From the NCBI GenBank assembly GCA_903813345.2, contig CAIIXF020000009.1:14644347-14708346 (forward strand): a stretch of DNA of 64,000 bases, read 5' to 3'. The DNA is from Owenia fusiformis (lineage: Eukaryota > Annelida > Polychaeta > Sabellida > Oweniidae). This document shows positions 47,305 to 59,665 of the stretch, piece after piece. The notes under the pieces are model-generated. The model was given only the letters and a program-made list of their open reading frames with translations. It was not told where the DNA came from and made no database searches. The translations under genes were made by a program, and so were the position numbers. Position 1 is the stretch's first letter. Every line of letters begins with the position of its first letter.

Positions 47305-50300
47305 GTAAGTCAGTTTAATACTAGAATGAATTTATATTATATTAAGAGAGGACTGGGATGGCTATACTACTTGTTACAGAAATTAATGGTAAATAATTGA
47401 ACTAATGGTAACTTGTCTACAGTTTCATGATTTTCCTATCAAACAATTAGATTGGTTTATCCTTGTATTGACACATTGTATTCTATAAATCAATAAACTG
47501 TTTTCAATTATATTTGTATGGTTATTAAAATTAGAGATAAGGTGAATTGGTTAAGAGCATGTTATTGTGATATGCTTTCATTGAAATAACCTCTTGAAGC
47601 AGAGTCAGGTTATAAATCTAATGAAATGGGCCCTGTTAATATAATAGGGTTATGATGGCATACTTGGAAAACTTGAACAATTAGTTGAATTGTTACCATG
47701 TATGCATTTTATACCTCGTGCATTTGGTCATTCATACAAAATAATTCATTTCCATATGTCATGAAATGAATAATTTTACTGATTATTGCAAGTGTAAACT
47801 TTTTCTGAAAATTCTTAGTCATTATTCAAACATGCACAATGAAGATGACTACCTTATCCAATTTTTTGATTGTGGTTATTATTTTTTGGACTAGTCATAT
47901 AGAATGTAATAAAGAGAGGTTGGTTATTTAACCTTACAGATGGGTTGTCTCACCTCAGTGGCCCACTAGAACACAAAATGAAATGTAATTATATGGAATA
48001 TGCCTGAAAGTTATATTTTAGTATTCTATTGTAATGCATTGGTGAATGTCATCAGTTGAAAGTTGATGAGTATAACAGAACTTTAATGATATATAATTAT
48101 CATAATAAGGCAATTATAAACTGCTAGTATCTTGAAGAGTTTTTCTTTATACAATGTAGTTAAAAAACATGTGGATAGAAGTAATTAATGGGAAGGCATC
48201 CATCTATCTATCAATCCAACCATTAGTCAGTTCATCTACATTGGTATATATTAAAACTGATATTCAGATTAGGTTGTATGCACATTCATTTTATGTCTAT
48301 TACAATTATTTGATTAGCCTCTTATTGCCATATTTAATATAAAATGACATTACAAACGATAGACATATCTATATTAATTAATTTGCAAAGGTAAAAATAT
48401 TAAAAACATGATAAAGTATATGCATTCTTCAATGTGGCATATCAACATAAAAATATTCCTTCCATAATTCATGATTTTTGATGTAAAAGAACAAGTACTA
48501 AGATGCGCCAGAAGCATTTTATTGTTTGAAGGATTATATAAAATGTTTTTAAATATGTTGATCAGTCAGCTGATGATGTGTCCTATATTCATGTATTGTT
48601 GAAATATGAAACATACGGTATGTATTTTAGTCATTGTTTACATCATGCTATGATGAAGGTATACAAAAATATTTAGTAGTGATGATTTGGTCTAATTTAA
48701 ATCTTGTTTGATAGATGTTCCACTGTTTACCCCAATAGTGTCATGTGTTAGCAATTCTTGCTTAAGTTGTAGAATATAAATATGTACTCATTTTTTCGAA
48801 AAACCCTTTATTAATATATTTTGTGCTCAATGTTAGAATAATGAGGTATTATTATTATTTTATTTTATGGTATTAATTAACCAATTATCAGCAAGTTTGA
48901 TAATGTTACGACTTGTAAGATTATTGTAGTGAACACCTGTAGAATATTAATTATGACAACTGCTAGGGATCACTATTATGATTGGTCTCAGAAAACATGC
49001 AAAAAGCAAATACCTAGATATCTTATGATGACAGTTATCAATGACAGTTGAATCCTGGTCATAAAAGACCTGTTTGTTTAATTTGAAAACAAAAAATGGA
49101 AGATACATGAAAGGAACTGCAGTTAGAATAAAGTAAGTTACAGTTTATTAAATAGATATCATCTAATTATTGGAGTTATGATGTGCAGTTTCATACACTC
49201 ATCAGAGTTTTACACTTCTGCAGAGAGGGGACAGGATTAGCCTTATGGCCCTCAGTTTCAGAATTTTGAAGTTAATTAATTTTTGCACTATTTAACGAGT
49301 GCCATCGGTATTATAGTGCATCTTATAGTATTGATGGATTGTTTTTTATGTAAAGTTGACTGAAATGAAAAAGCATCAATCAAAGTTCATTGAATATTTG
49401 TACTTCAAGGTGTCTTCAACTTTCCTTTTGTATTAATAGTATTGGTTGAGCATTATAAATATTCTAGATCTGTAGAAATTGAGAAACTAAATGACCTACA
49501 TTTTTGTACTTAAAAAAGTAATTTTAACTTTCATACATTGTTGAATATAATCAATCCTCAACATTTAGTTTAGTTTAGTTTTCTTTCTAGTTTTTAAGGG
49601 ATTAACAATAACCAGATTAATTAGTTGTATAGAAGTTTTATTGTTGACACTACACATGCACAATATCACAATCTTGGCACAATATCACTCATTACCACTT
49701 GTAACTTTTTCAACATGTTGTGATGTGAAGCAAATATTTTCAACATACATATTTGATAAGGCAGGGGCTTAAATTGTTATAAAACATTGACTCCAGATGG
49801 ACTTAAAATTATAAAAACTAATTGAAGATTTTTACAGTTTTTTAATGACTTATCTTTGTTTAACATATATGTATAATGTTTGATTTAATTGATGCACATG
49901 TCTATACATAATTATTAAAGTGTGATTGCCCAAATTACAGTCGGTTTGGGGGGTGTGCGATTATGATATGAGCAAGATGCAATTTCCTTCAAAATTGAGC
50001 TGGAAGCTTTAAATGAAAAGCATTTAAAGCTCTTTTCTTCTTACTAATGGTTCTATTGATTGCCATTGCTCCCCCCTCTGGCTACACCCATGCCATTGTA
50101 AGAGGCCTAACATGTCATTCATCTTGTGTTTATCAGCTTAACATTTAAATGTCAAAACTGACTTCGATTGCAACTTTAAGTTCATCTTTATTCAGTTTAA
50201 GTGTCTTATTGAATTGAAATAGAAATGTTATTGATTATAACCTCTGTTTCATCCAGGTGTTACACCTTGCCAGACAGTAAGATAGAGATGAATATTTGAA

Positions 50301-51949
50301 ATTTCATGTTATCTGCTTATATGGTTATTATTTTCATAACCTTAATACGAAAGTTATATATATATGTGGCTCATTAGGAAAACATTTTGTAATTTTTTTA
50401 GCAATGAAATCACTCAGAATCATCAATTAGGTATGTTTATGAAACAAGATTTGTTTTTCAATTTATTTTATAGAAGAGTACATGTAGTTCAAAGATAGGA
50501 TGGATATTAAGTTGGAAAAAGAGGACAATGAGGGCAGATATTTTTTTTATTCATTGCTTTATTTAATGAGGGCAGATATTCCAAGGAAACTCTTCTAAAA
50601 TGCCTTAAAAGGTTTTATGAGGATTATATTATATATGATACATACAATGGAGACATTGGTATATGTCTGCCTAGGTATATACATTTGTATAATGCCAAAT
50701 TATTAAACTAAATATTATAAACAATGTCCATTATTTGATTCTAATCATGAATCACATTACAACCAATCTTCAAATTGAACCATTTATGCCCAAAAATATC
50801 AATTCATTAACATATTAGTGAAAATTAAAGAGGTCTCCATGCAACAGCTTAAATAGATACTTATAAGCCTAAGCACATATTCAAGCAACTGTTTCATAGA
50901 ATAAATAAAAATGTTTAGTGGTGTTTCTTGGTAGAAAAATCTGAATTTCTCAGCCATTTGTCTTCAAATCTTGTAATTGTTTTCATATTTGTTCTTGGCC
51001 ATGCCACGTAAAAGTCATTGTGGTCATTATGAATTCCATCCATGCAGTGTTTTTAGGTAATAAGGACTTGCTTCCTTCTATAAATCTTCAAGACAGTCTC
51101 TTTTTCCAATAAAGTACTGTTGATTTGTAACTACAGTCATTCATCAAAGAACCATTTTATTTAGTATGTAGACTTCTATATGTATGATTAAACAGTACAC
51201 ACACGATATGCTATTTGGAGCTGATCAGAATACTTTATTACAATCAGGTGAGCCAGGTTTCCATAGCAACAAATCAATTCATTCATATAAGGTTTGTTAG
51301 AACAGGTAGTCATGATGGTGCAATATCGGCAACCTTGCCTGATTAAGTTCTGATATAACTGTGAATGTTTGTCATGTTTGTCCTTTAGCTCCTATGGGTC
51401 CTATGTTATCACCCACTTGTTAAATATGGTGTTGATCATCAATTTGAACTAAAATGTCACAAAGTATCAGTCTGAGTAATATTTTGAATAATATTTGTGT
51501 TTCTGATATTAGCGCATGTCATTAAGGAGGTAAAAGTAATGAGGACATTTTCCGGATTTTGTCAGGTTTTGCAGTTATCACGCCCGGTGATCGTACAAAA
51601 TGGATGGAGGGGGATCAACGGGCGTGGTTATTCTAAATCCCATTTGCTTTTAAAATGTGAGCATTAATATAGAGGGATAATCAATAGTTTTTCTGAATGC
51701 TTCAAACTGATATGTTTTATGAATTATTAATGGGTTAAACTACAAATGTTTTTCTACTTTTACAGTCTGTAGAGTTATTAAACCAAACAGGTGGTAATTA
51801 CATTGGGAAACTGTCACTGGCCATTGTAGGTTTGATAGCCTCTACCATCTTTTGAAGATAGCAGCTCTTGCAACCTTATGATAATGAGGGACTCTGATAA
51901 ATCAGAATGGTTACTAACATGTTATATTATTTGTACACTTTGCTTTATC
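47305..51949. other. AT-rich, probably intronic; one degraded MITE
   Basis: No coding exon seen. 50490-50690 holds a degraded second copy of part of the CAGGGTGTCC element at 53172 (AGATATTCCAAGGAAACTCT, GGTATATGTCTGCCTAGG). Confidence 0.45.
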
Positions 51950-52740
51950 TAGACCATGTTATTAACTAGATTATGTAATTCCACGGCACTTAGACCATGT
52001 TAACTAGATTATGTAATTCCATGGTAGTTAGACCATGTTAGCTAGATTACTTAATTATATGGTAGCCAGACCATGTAAGCTAGATTATGTAATACCATGG
52101 TATCTAGACCTTGTAGCTAAGATTATAGAATTCCATGGTAGCTAGACCAAGTTAACTAGATTATGTAATTCCATGATAGTTAGACCATGTTAGCTAGATT
52201 ACTTAATTATATGGTAGCCAGACCATGTAAGCTAGATTATGTAATACCATGGTATCTAGACCTTGTAGCTAAGATTATAGAATTCCATGGTAGCTAGACC
52301 ATGTTAGCTTGATTATGTAATTCCATGGTACTTAGACCATTTTAACTAGATGTAATTCCATGGTACTTAGACCATGTTAGTAAGATTATGTAATACCATG
52401 GTATCTAGACCATGTTAGCTAGATTATGTAATTCCACGGCACTTAGACCATGTTAACTAGATTATGTAATTCCATGGTAGTTAGACCATGTTCGCTAGAT
52501 TACGTAATTATATGGTAGCCAGACCATGTAAGCTAGATTATGTAATCTAGACCTCGTAGCTAGATTATAGAATTCCATGGTATCTAAACCATGTTGGCTA
52601 GATTATGTAATTCAATGATAGCTGGATCATGTAATTCAATGATATCTAGACCCATGTTAGCTAGATTATGTAATTCAATGATATCTAGACTGATGTTAGC
52701 TAGATTATCTAATTCCATGGTTGCTAGGAATAGGTTTTAG
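51950..52740 (+). repeat. Minisatellite, unit about 37-40 bp (CTAG/CCATGG-rich)
   Basis: About twenty units of the form TAGACCATGTTAGCTAGATT then ATGTAATTCCATGGTAG, with a higher-order pattern: a block near 52020-52150 recurs near 52180-52300. Rich in CTAG and CCATGG palindromes. Confidence 0.85.
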
Positions 52741-52878
52741 GAGTATTCATCAATTGCACCATGATTTACATTGCACTAATCTTTATTTTTTTTAATCAAT
52801 CAAAATTAAGAGATCTCATTATTCACCAACTGTTTCTGAGGATTATATTACAAAATATATATTTACATTTACTTTCAG

Positions 52879-52939
52879 CATCCATGAGCCCTGACTTCTG
52901 TGTATGTGATTGCTGTACTTACACTCTCCAATAATATTG
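52879..52939 (+). other. Candidate non-coding exon (61 bp)
   Basis: Clear acceptor (TTTACTTTCAG) and strong donor (TTG|GTAAGTATA) around 61 bp that contain no long open frame. Proposed as a 5' UTR exon of the 59729 gene. Confidence 0.35.
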
Positions 52940-53171
52940 GTAAGTATAGAACCATGTCTTCACTATCAGATTAGAAGAGTTGATTTTTGTATGGTTGTGC
53001 AGACCCATAGCAAGGTTTTGCCAAGGGAGGTTCAAAGGAGTGGTATCGATATGGTGAAGTTTTTGAACACACGTTTCTCTTAAACCAGTCATCAAAACAT
53101 TCTGGAAATTTTACACATCGTCAATTTAATGGTCATCTTTTGGATGGTAACATTATAATTTGAAATATATA

Positions 53172-53813
53172 CAGGGTGTCCCGAAAGTATGGGGCCCCCC
53201 CTAGGCAGACATACACCAATGTTCCCATAGTATGTGTCATATATCATTTTAAAGCTTATCCAAAGTTACATTGATTTGCCAAGTATCATCGTTCAACTTA
53301 CAAATGGGAAAAAGTTACAGGCATTTCAAAACTTAGTGTATGGCCAAAATTAAAGTTAAAATCAGTATCCTGGAAACACCGCTAGCCTGAATGTGACCAA
53401 AAATATGGGTGCTATCGTTAAAGAGAGGATGGATATTGAGTTCTAAAAAGAGGACGTTTAGGGTAGATACTCCAAGGAAACTCTTCTAAAATGCCTTAAA
53501 AAGGTTTTATGAGGATTATTAAATGCCATACCCCTATTTGCAGTGTATTAAAGGTCATATCTGGAAAGAATTGCTGCTGTTAACATGGCCAAGGGAGACA
53601 CGGCGACCATTAATTTTGTGTAAAACTAAACTTTAATTTTGGTAAAACACTACATTTTGAAATGTGTGTAACTTTTTCCCGTTTGTGAGTTGAACCATGA
53701 TACTTGGCAAATCAATGTAACTTTGGACAAGCTTTGAAATGATATATGACACATACTATGGGGACATTGGTGTATGTCTGCCTAGGGGGGCCCCATACTT
53801 TCGGGACACCCTG
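53172..53813. mobile_element. TA-flanked CAGGGTGTCC element, member 2
   Basis: TIRs beginning CAGGGTGTCCCGAAAGTATG and extending about 200 bp; TA on both sides (53170-53171, 53814-53815). No transposase. Related in end sequence to 36022-36605. Confidence 0.8.
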
Positions 53814-53964
53814 TATATATACTTTTCTCTATATTGTTTTAGAAAACACATCAGACACTTCTTTTCTTCTTGTTATCATATGTTCGAAATGAAATGAAAC
53901 ATCTATCCGAACCGCATAGGAACAAAACGACATAAACAAAACGTGTTTAGGTCTCTCAATATTT

Positions 53965-54440
53965 TTATTTATTTTTTATTAAAAAATATTTATTCTCTAA
54001 AATTAAAATCAAATACATAATAACACTTGACACTTTTAATAAGTGTATCAGCGTGAAAACATTTAAATATTAACCTGAGTCAAATGGAAATGAGAAAAAA
54101 AGAACAATTTAAAAATATAAGAAAATATGAGAATAAAATTGATAACAATATATAAAATCTACATATATGTTTGTCAGTAATTCAGTTCATCATAGGTTGA
54201 TGTCATATGAATTTTAAAATTCTTTTTAAAACAGTTAATGGAAGGTAATGTTTTCAAAGAAGTTGGCAGATTATTCCAAAGCTGAGCACCTGAATATTTT
54301 ATTGAGTTTTGACCTATAATTGTTCTAAATTTTTTCATGTGAAGACAATTTTGAAATCTTGTCTCATGTTCGTGAAATATCAAATTTGGAGTAAAATAAT
54401 TTTCAAATATGTCAAAAGGAAAGCCAAAGGGTTTTGTTGT
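53965..54440 (-). mobile_element. 5'-truncated LINE 3' end
   Basis: Minus-strand frame ending at 54174 reads KFRTIIGQNSIKYSGAQLWN then NLPTSLKTLPSINCFKKNFK, the C-terminal end of many non-LTR retrotransposon polymerases (..G..LWN.LP..L......FK..L). An A-rich 3' tail lies at about 53965-53990. The 5' part of the visible 135-codon frame is repeat sequence from the adjoining Helitron. Confidence 0.7.
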
Positions 54441-54450
54441 GTTGTAATTA

Positions 54451-55788
54451 TCCCATCGAACGAAGTTCGGAGGGATATAGGGAATGCCTCCGTCCGTCCG
54501 TCCGTCCGTACGTACGTACGTACGTCCGTCCGTCCGTCTGTCCGTCCGTCTGTCCGTCCGTCCGTCCGGGCAATAACTCAAATACCGTTGGCCTGATTTT
54601 GTTCATATTTTGTACACATATACCCTATTGGGGTAGAAGTTCCGCTCGAAAGCCGATTTTCAAAATGGCCGCTCATTTAAAAATGGTGGCCATTTTAGTG
54701 CCGATTTTACAGTAATTTAGGTGCAATATGTAAAACTGTAATAGCAATATGTTTTAAATGTAAAAAAATTATATAGGACATTGATAAAGCTAGAAATATA
54801 GATACTAAAGAAGCACATGGCAGCCATCTTGAAAAATGGTGGCCTTTACTTGTTATTTTACGATTTTTGCTGTAACTCAAGAAGTAGTGGAGCGATTTTG
54901 TTCATATTTGGTATGTGAATACTATAAGCATGGCACACTGTCTAATGACACTTTTGGTAGGAGGCGGCCATTTTGAAAAATGGTGGCCATTTTGAAAAAT
55001 GGCCGCCATTTTAACATATTTTACTATAACTCAAAAAGTAGTGGAGCGATTTTGTTCATATTTGGTTTGTGAATACTACTATAAGCATGGCACACTGTCT
55101 TATGACACTTTTGGTAGAAGGCGGCCATTTTGAAAAATGGCCGCCATTTTAACGTATTTTACTATAACTCGAAAAGTAGTGGAGCGATTTTGTTCATATT
55201 TGGTATGTGAATGACATAAGCATGGCACACTGTCTAATGACACTTTTGGCAGAAGGTGGCCATTTTGGCCGCCGTTTTAACGTATTTTACTATATCTCAA
55301 AAAGTGGTGGAGCGATTTTGTTCATATTTGGTATGTGAATACTATAAAAACCATTTAATACCATTTAAATATACCATATACCATTTAAATGTATTTTACT
55401 CGTTTTTTACGATTTTTGCTGCAACTCGAAAAGTAGTGGAGTGATTTTGTTCATATTTGTTATGTGAATACTATAAGCATGGCACACTGTCTAATGACAC
55501 TTTTGGTAGAAGGTGGGCCATTTTGAAAAATTTCCACCATTTTAAAGTATTTTACTATAACTCGAAAAGTAGTGGAGCGATTTTGTTCATATTTGGTATG
55601 TGAATACCGTATAGAAAAAGCATATTACTTCTTCTGATGACAACTTGGCTAGTGAGCAACCATTTTGAAAATGGTGGCCTTTCTTATGTGTGTTATTTTA
55701 TGATATTTGCTATATATTTCGTTTGTAAAAATGCCAGCCATTTCTGTTCGATGGAATTCGCTACGCTTTGGCGTTGCCGTTGTTCTGG
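54451..55788 (+). mobile_element. Non-autonomous Helitron with tandem core, copy 1
   Basis: Inserted between A (54450) and T (55789). 5' end TCCCATCGAACGAAGTTCGG with a small CGAAC/GTTCG hairpin. 3' end has hairpin GCTACGC-TTTG-GCGTTGC (55760-55777), 7 nt, then CTGG. 5'-TC, 3'-CTRR, a hairpin just upstream and A|T insertion are the Helitron hallmarks. After a GTCC/GTAC run (54490-54570) the core has about six units of 120-145 bp with GTAGTGGAGCGATTTTGTTC and GCCATTTTGAAAAATGG. No Rep/helicase. Confidence 0.85.
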
Positions 55789-56514
55789 TTGTACAAAGGA
55801 AAGTTTGGTTGATTTTAAAAAAGTATCTTGTGAATGAATTAAAAGGTTTATCTTAATTTTTTAGCTATTTTGGGGGCTTTGTCTTAAGTTTTTGCATACT
55901 TTTTGTTAAATCAACCAAAATTTCCTTTGTATAACTATAATATTAAGAGGTCTAAGAAAATGTTGTATATGCTATTTTGTTCCAACAAGGTTCGGAAAGA
56001 CATTTTATTTCATTCCCAAGAATCGGTAGAAAGGAACAAAAAATAATTGCACTAAAAAAAAATGTTAACAAAAACAGATATATAAAAGATATATAAATAA
56101 TTGTTGCATTAAATTGTTGCCAATCAGTCAACATTACATAAAGGACAGTGTTTTTTATAGAATGTTTTCAATAATTGGTTTAAGAGAAAAACATTGTTAA
56201 ATTCAGTTTCACCATATCGATACATATCCTTTGAAAATTTTACCCCAGAATCGGTTGAAAAGTCTGCTCCAAGCCCCCAAACCTCTTCTCTACCAGCATG
56301 AACTTGTAACCTTTATGATTTTGGTGTTTCATTTAGTAATGTATTGTTGCAATTGTTGCTTATATTACACTAGTAAAACAATGTTACTGGCATAGTATTA
56401 ACTTGATATTTATTTATTGACTTGACATTGTAAAACCATGTTTGCATGTGGATGCAATGCATTTTAAATGTACGGGACACCGTTTTAAAAGTTATTCCAA
56501 CAAATAACCTATAT

Positions 56515-56870
56515 TGTATATGCCTAGAAAATGTATGCCTAGATTATGTATTTTTAGATTATATATGCCTATATTATATATACCTATATTGTATATGCCT
56601 AGAACATGTATGCCTAGATTATGTATTTTTAGATTATATATGCCTATATTATATATACCTATATTGTATATGCCTAGAACATGTATGCCTAGATCATGTA
56701 TGCCTAGATTATGTAGTACTATGCTTAGATTATATTGCACTATGTTTGGATTATATATGCCTTAATTATGTATGCTTACATTATATATATGCCTAGATTA
56801 TGAATGCTTAGATTATATATGCCTAGATTATAAAGTACTATGCTTAGATTATATATGCCTAAATTGCTCT
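56515..56870 (+). repeat. AT-rich short tandem repeat (TATGCCTAGATTATA)
   Basis: Imperfect repetition of ATGCCTAGATTAT/ATGCCTATATTAT words of about 15 bp, with a longer 90 bp period in the first half (56530-56690). Open frames on both strands here are products of the repeat. Confidence 0.8.
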
Positions 56871-57373
56871 GTGGATGCAATTAACATTTAAAATAAATGT
56901 GCAACATTTCAGCTGTATCTGTTTTTTTCAATGAGATGAGATTGCAAGAATTATTAAAATTGAAGTAAACCCCCAGATATCACTACCAGAAAGTACTAAT
57001 GGTTTAGGCATGCAACAAATAGATGAGGAATTAGTTTTGTGATCTTAATTTAATTGAGTGGTGTGTTTTGGACTAAACCAGGCATTTTGCATTTTTAGTA
57101 TTAATTCATGATCAGTTGTGAGAGTCCATTCTTTGCGAAGGTATGTCATGGCTATTTCACAATCATCCCTTGATTTTGAGTTTATCCGGATAAAGACATT
57201 GACTGTGCTAGCTTTTTCATTTCAAATGAATTTGAACATTTCTGCATCTTGATATTTGATGATCACATATCTCGACTCTTTTTCTGGAAAATGATATTTT
57301 GATTGTGAGGGAACATCAAAAAGAAGAATACAAAATACTGTGAGGTGGAAGAACCACATAAAACCAATCATGT

Positions 57374-57430
57374 ACAGGGTGTCCATGAAGTCTCTTTACA
57401 CTTTACGCATACATGGAATTGTAGACTTTA
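57374..57430 (+). repeat. Lone CAGGGTGTCC-type end
   Basis: TACAGGGTGTCCATGAAGTC matches the outer end of the elements at 36022 and 53172. No right partner is visible. Confidence 0.4.
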
Positions 57431-57500
57431 ATGACACCCAGTGAATTATACTGATATGATGCAGAATGAAGTGTTATCAATTTTCCTAAATGCATATTTA

Positions 57501-58541
57501 TCCCATCGAACGAAGTTCGGAGGGATATAGGGAACGCCTCCGTCCGTCCGTCCGTACGTACGTACGTCCGTCCGTCCGTCCGGGCAATAACTCAAATACC
57601 GTTGGCCCGATTTTGTTCATATTTTGTACACATATACCCTATAGGAGTAGAAGTTCTGCTCGAAAGCCGATTTTCAAAATGCCCGCTCATTTCAATATGG
57701 CGGCCATTTTAGTGCCGATTTTACAGTAATTTAGGTGCAATATGTAAAACTGTAATAGCAATATGTTTTAGATGTAAAAAAATCATAAAGGACATTAATA
57801 ATGCTACAAATGTAGATATTAAAGAAGCACATGGCAGCCATCTTGAAAAATGGCGGCCTTTACTCATCATTTTACGATTTTTGCTGTAACTCAAAAAATA
57901 GTGGAGCGATTTTGTTCATATTTGGTATGTGAATACTATAAGCATTTGGTATGTGAATACTATAAGCATGGCACACTGTCCTTTGACACTTTTGGTAGAA
58001 GGTGGCCATTTTGAAAAAATTTTGAAAAATGGCCGCCATTTTAACATATTTTACTATAACTCGAAAAGGAGTGGAGCGATTTTGTTCATATTTGGTATGT
58101 GAATACTATAAGCACGGCACACTGTCTATTTCTAATGACACTTTTGGTAGAAGGTGGCCATTTTGAAAAATGGCCGCCATGCTAACGTATTTTACTATAA
58201 CTCGAAAAGTAGTAGAGCGATTTTGTTCATATTTGATATGTGAATACTTTAAGCATGGCACATTGTCTTATAAAACTTTGGGGAGTAGTCGGCCATTTTG
58301 AAAAATGGCCACCATTTTTATGTGTGTTATTTTACAAGTACGTATGCGATTTTTCCAAAATTTTAGAGGTGACTTCTTAAAAGCATATTATTTCTCCTGA
58401 TGACAACTTGGCTAGTGAGCAACCATTTTGAAAATGGCCTTTCTGGTGTGTTGTTTTATGATATTTGCTATTAGTTTGTAAAAATGCCAGCCATTTCTGT
58501 TCGATGGGATTTGCTACGCTTTGGCGTTGCCGTTGTTCTGG
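57501..58541 (+). mobile_element. Non-autonomous Helitron with tandem core, copy 2
   Basis: Same 5' TCCCATCGAACGAAGTTCGG, GTCC run, core units and 3' hairpin (58513-58530) followed by CTGG as copy 1, and again between A (57500) and T (58542). Fewer core units make it about 300 bp shorter than copy 1. Confidence 0.85.
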
Positions 58542-59665
58542 TTTAATTAGATAAAGGCAAGATACAAGAATCATCTCTAGTTCTAGTTCAACATTATTCC
58601 TGTACTTGTCCAAATAAGATGTAATAGAGTAATGAGCATGGATATTATGTAGAACTGAAATATTAAACTAATGAAGAGAAGGCTAATGTTTTAGGCATTC
58701 ATGGGGAATCTTTGGTATGCAGAAAGCTATTTTGAGTTTCATTTCTGTTATTTTGTAGTTGAACTTTGATATAAAGGCCAGACAAATGGTCATCCAAGGC
58801 TTATGTAAGCTTATGTCGTGATGTTTTTTCTTAATGGATTCTCGCTCCAGGCTCACATATTTGGCTTTGGCTCAAATATACATTTATATTATAGAAGGAA
58901 TAATGAAGCAAATTACATTTGTATTATTTATTTCTTGTTCTTTCAAAACCTCAGAAAAATATATGGAATATGTAATTTTGAGATATATTAAGCAGCCATG
59001 GCCACTGGCCAGTTAAGACTGAATTTTGAAAGAAAGCTAAAAACTAAGCACTTATTACATAAATATATATAAGGTTGGCCAATAAAAATGACCACATCCA
59101 AAATTAAGAAAAAATAATTCCACCCATCCATTCATTCATTTGCTCACTTGTCTGCCAGGGAATAACTCAAGTTGCTGTTGTGGGAGCTGGTTCAACTTTT
59201 ATATTAGTCCTTTTGCCATTAAAGCCCTCTGCTCCAGAATAAATCTCCTTCTTGTAAAAATGTAATATTTGATAACTCAAATCCTGGATGATGGATGTGG
59301 TTCACATTTTATAGTCAGATGGGCATAGGACCTCTGGTCAAGAATTCAAGATAGCTGCTGAATTCAGATTAGCATTCATTTTATTTTTTACTTCTTTAAC
59401 TTTTAATTTAAATATTCATTTGAAACAATTGTAAATTTTGGGGGGATATTGACATGATTTGTGACCTACCCTGTATTATGATATATAATATACTTAATTT
59501 GCAAATCCTCTGGCTTAATATATAACAGCATGAGATTCACATTATACAGTGTCCTTGATTTTGTGGGACTTAAAAGTTCAAATGTTATGGTGAAAATTAC
59601 ATCATATCCCTACTGGACATATGAGACAATGTTCCATTGAAAATAAAACACTAAATATTTTTCAG

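Larger units (their letters stand above)
53036..56230. mobile_element. MITE family G, copy 3, expanded by three nested insertions
   Basis: Ends AAGGAGTGGTATCGATATGG and CCATATCGATACATATCCTT. Compared with the intact 545 bp copy it contains a CAGGGTGTCC element (53172-53813), a LINE end (about 53965-54440) and a Helitron (54451-55788). The interrupted segments resume exactly where the intact copy predicts (GGTCTCTCAATATT ... GTACAAAGGAAAGTTTGG). Confidence 0.7.

Noticed and set aside
54174..54596. Open frames rich in VRPSVRPS or RTDGRTDG on both strands
   Set aside because: They translate the GTCC/GTAC tetranucleotide run of a Helitron; the same pattern is at 57490 and 20505. Only the LINE-derived C-terminal part of the minus frame is real protein debris.
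56446..56796. Open frames of 80-116 codons on both strands, with CLDY or LGIH repeats
   Set aside because: Products of the 15 bp tandem repeat; open in several frames at once, with no codon bias or homology.
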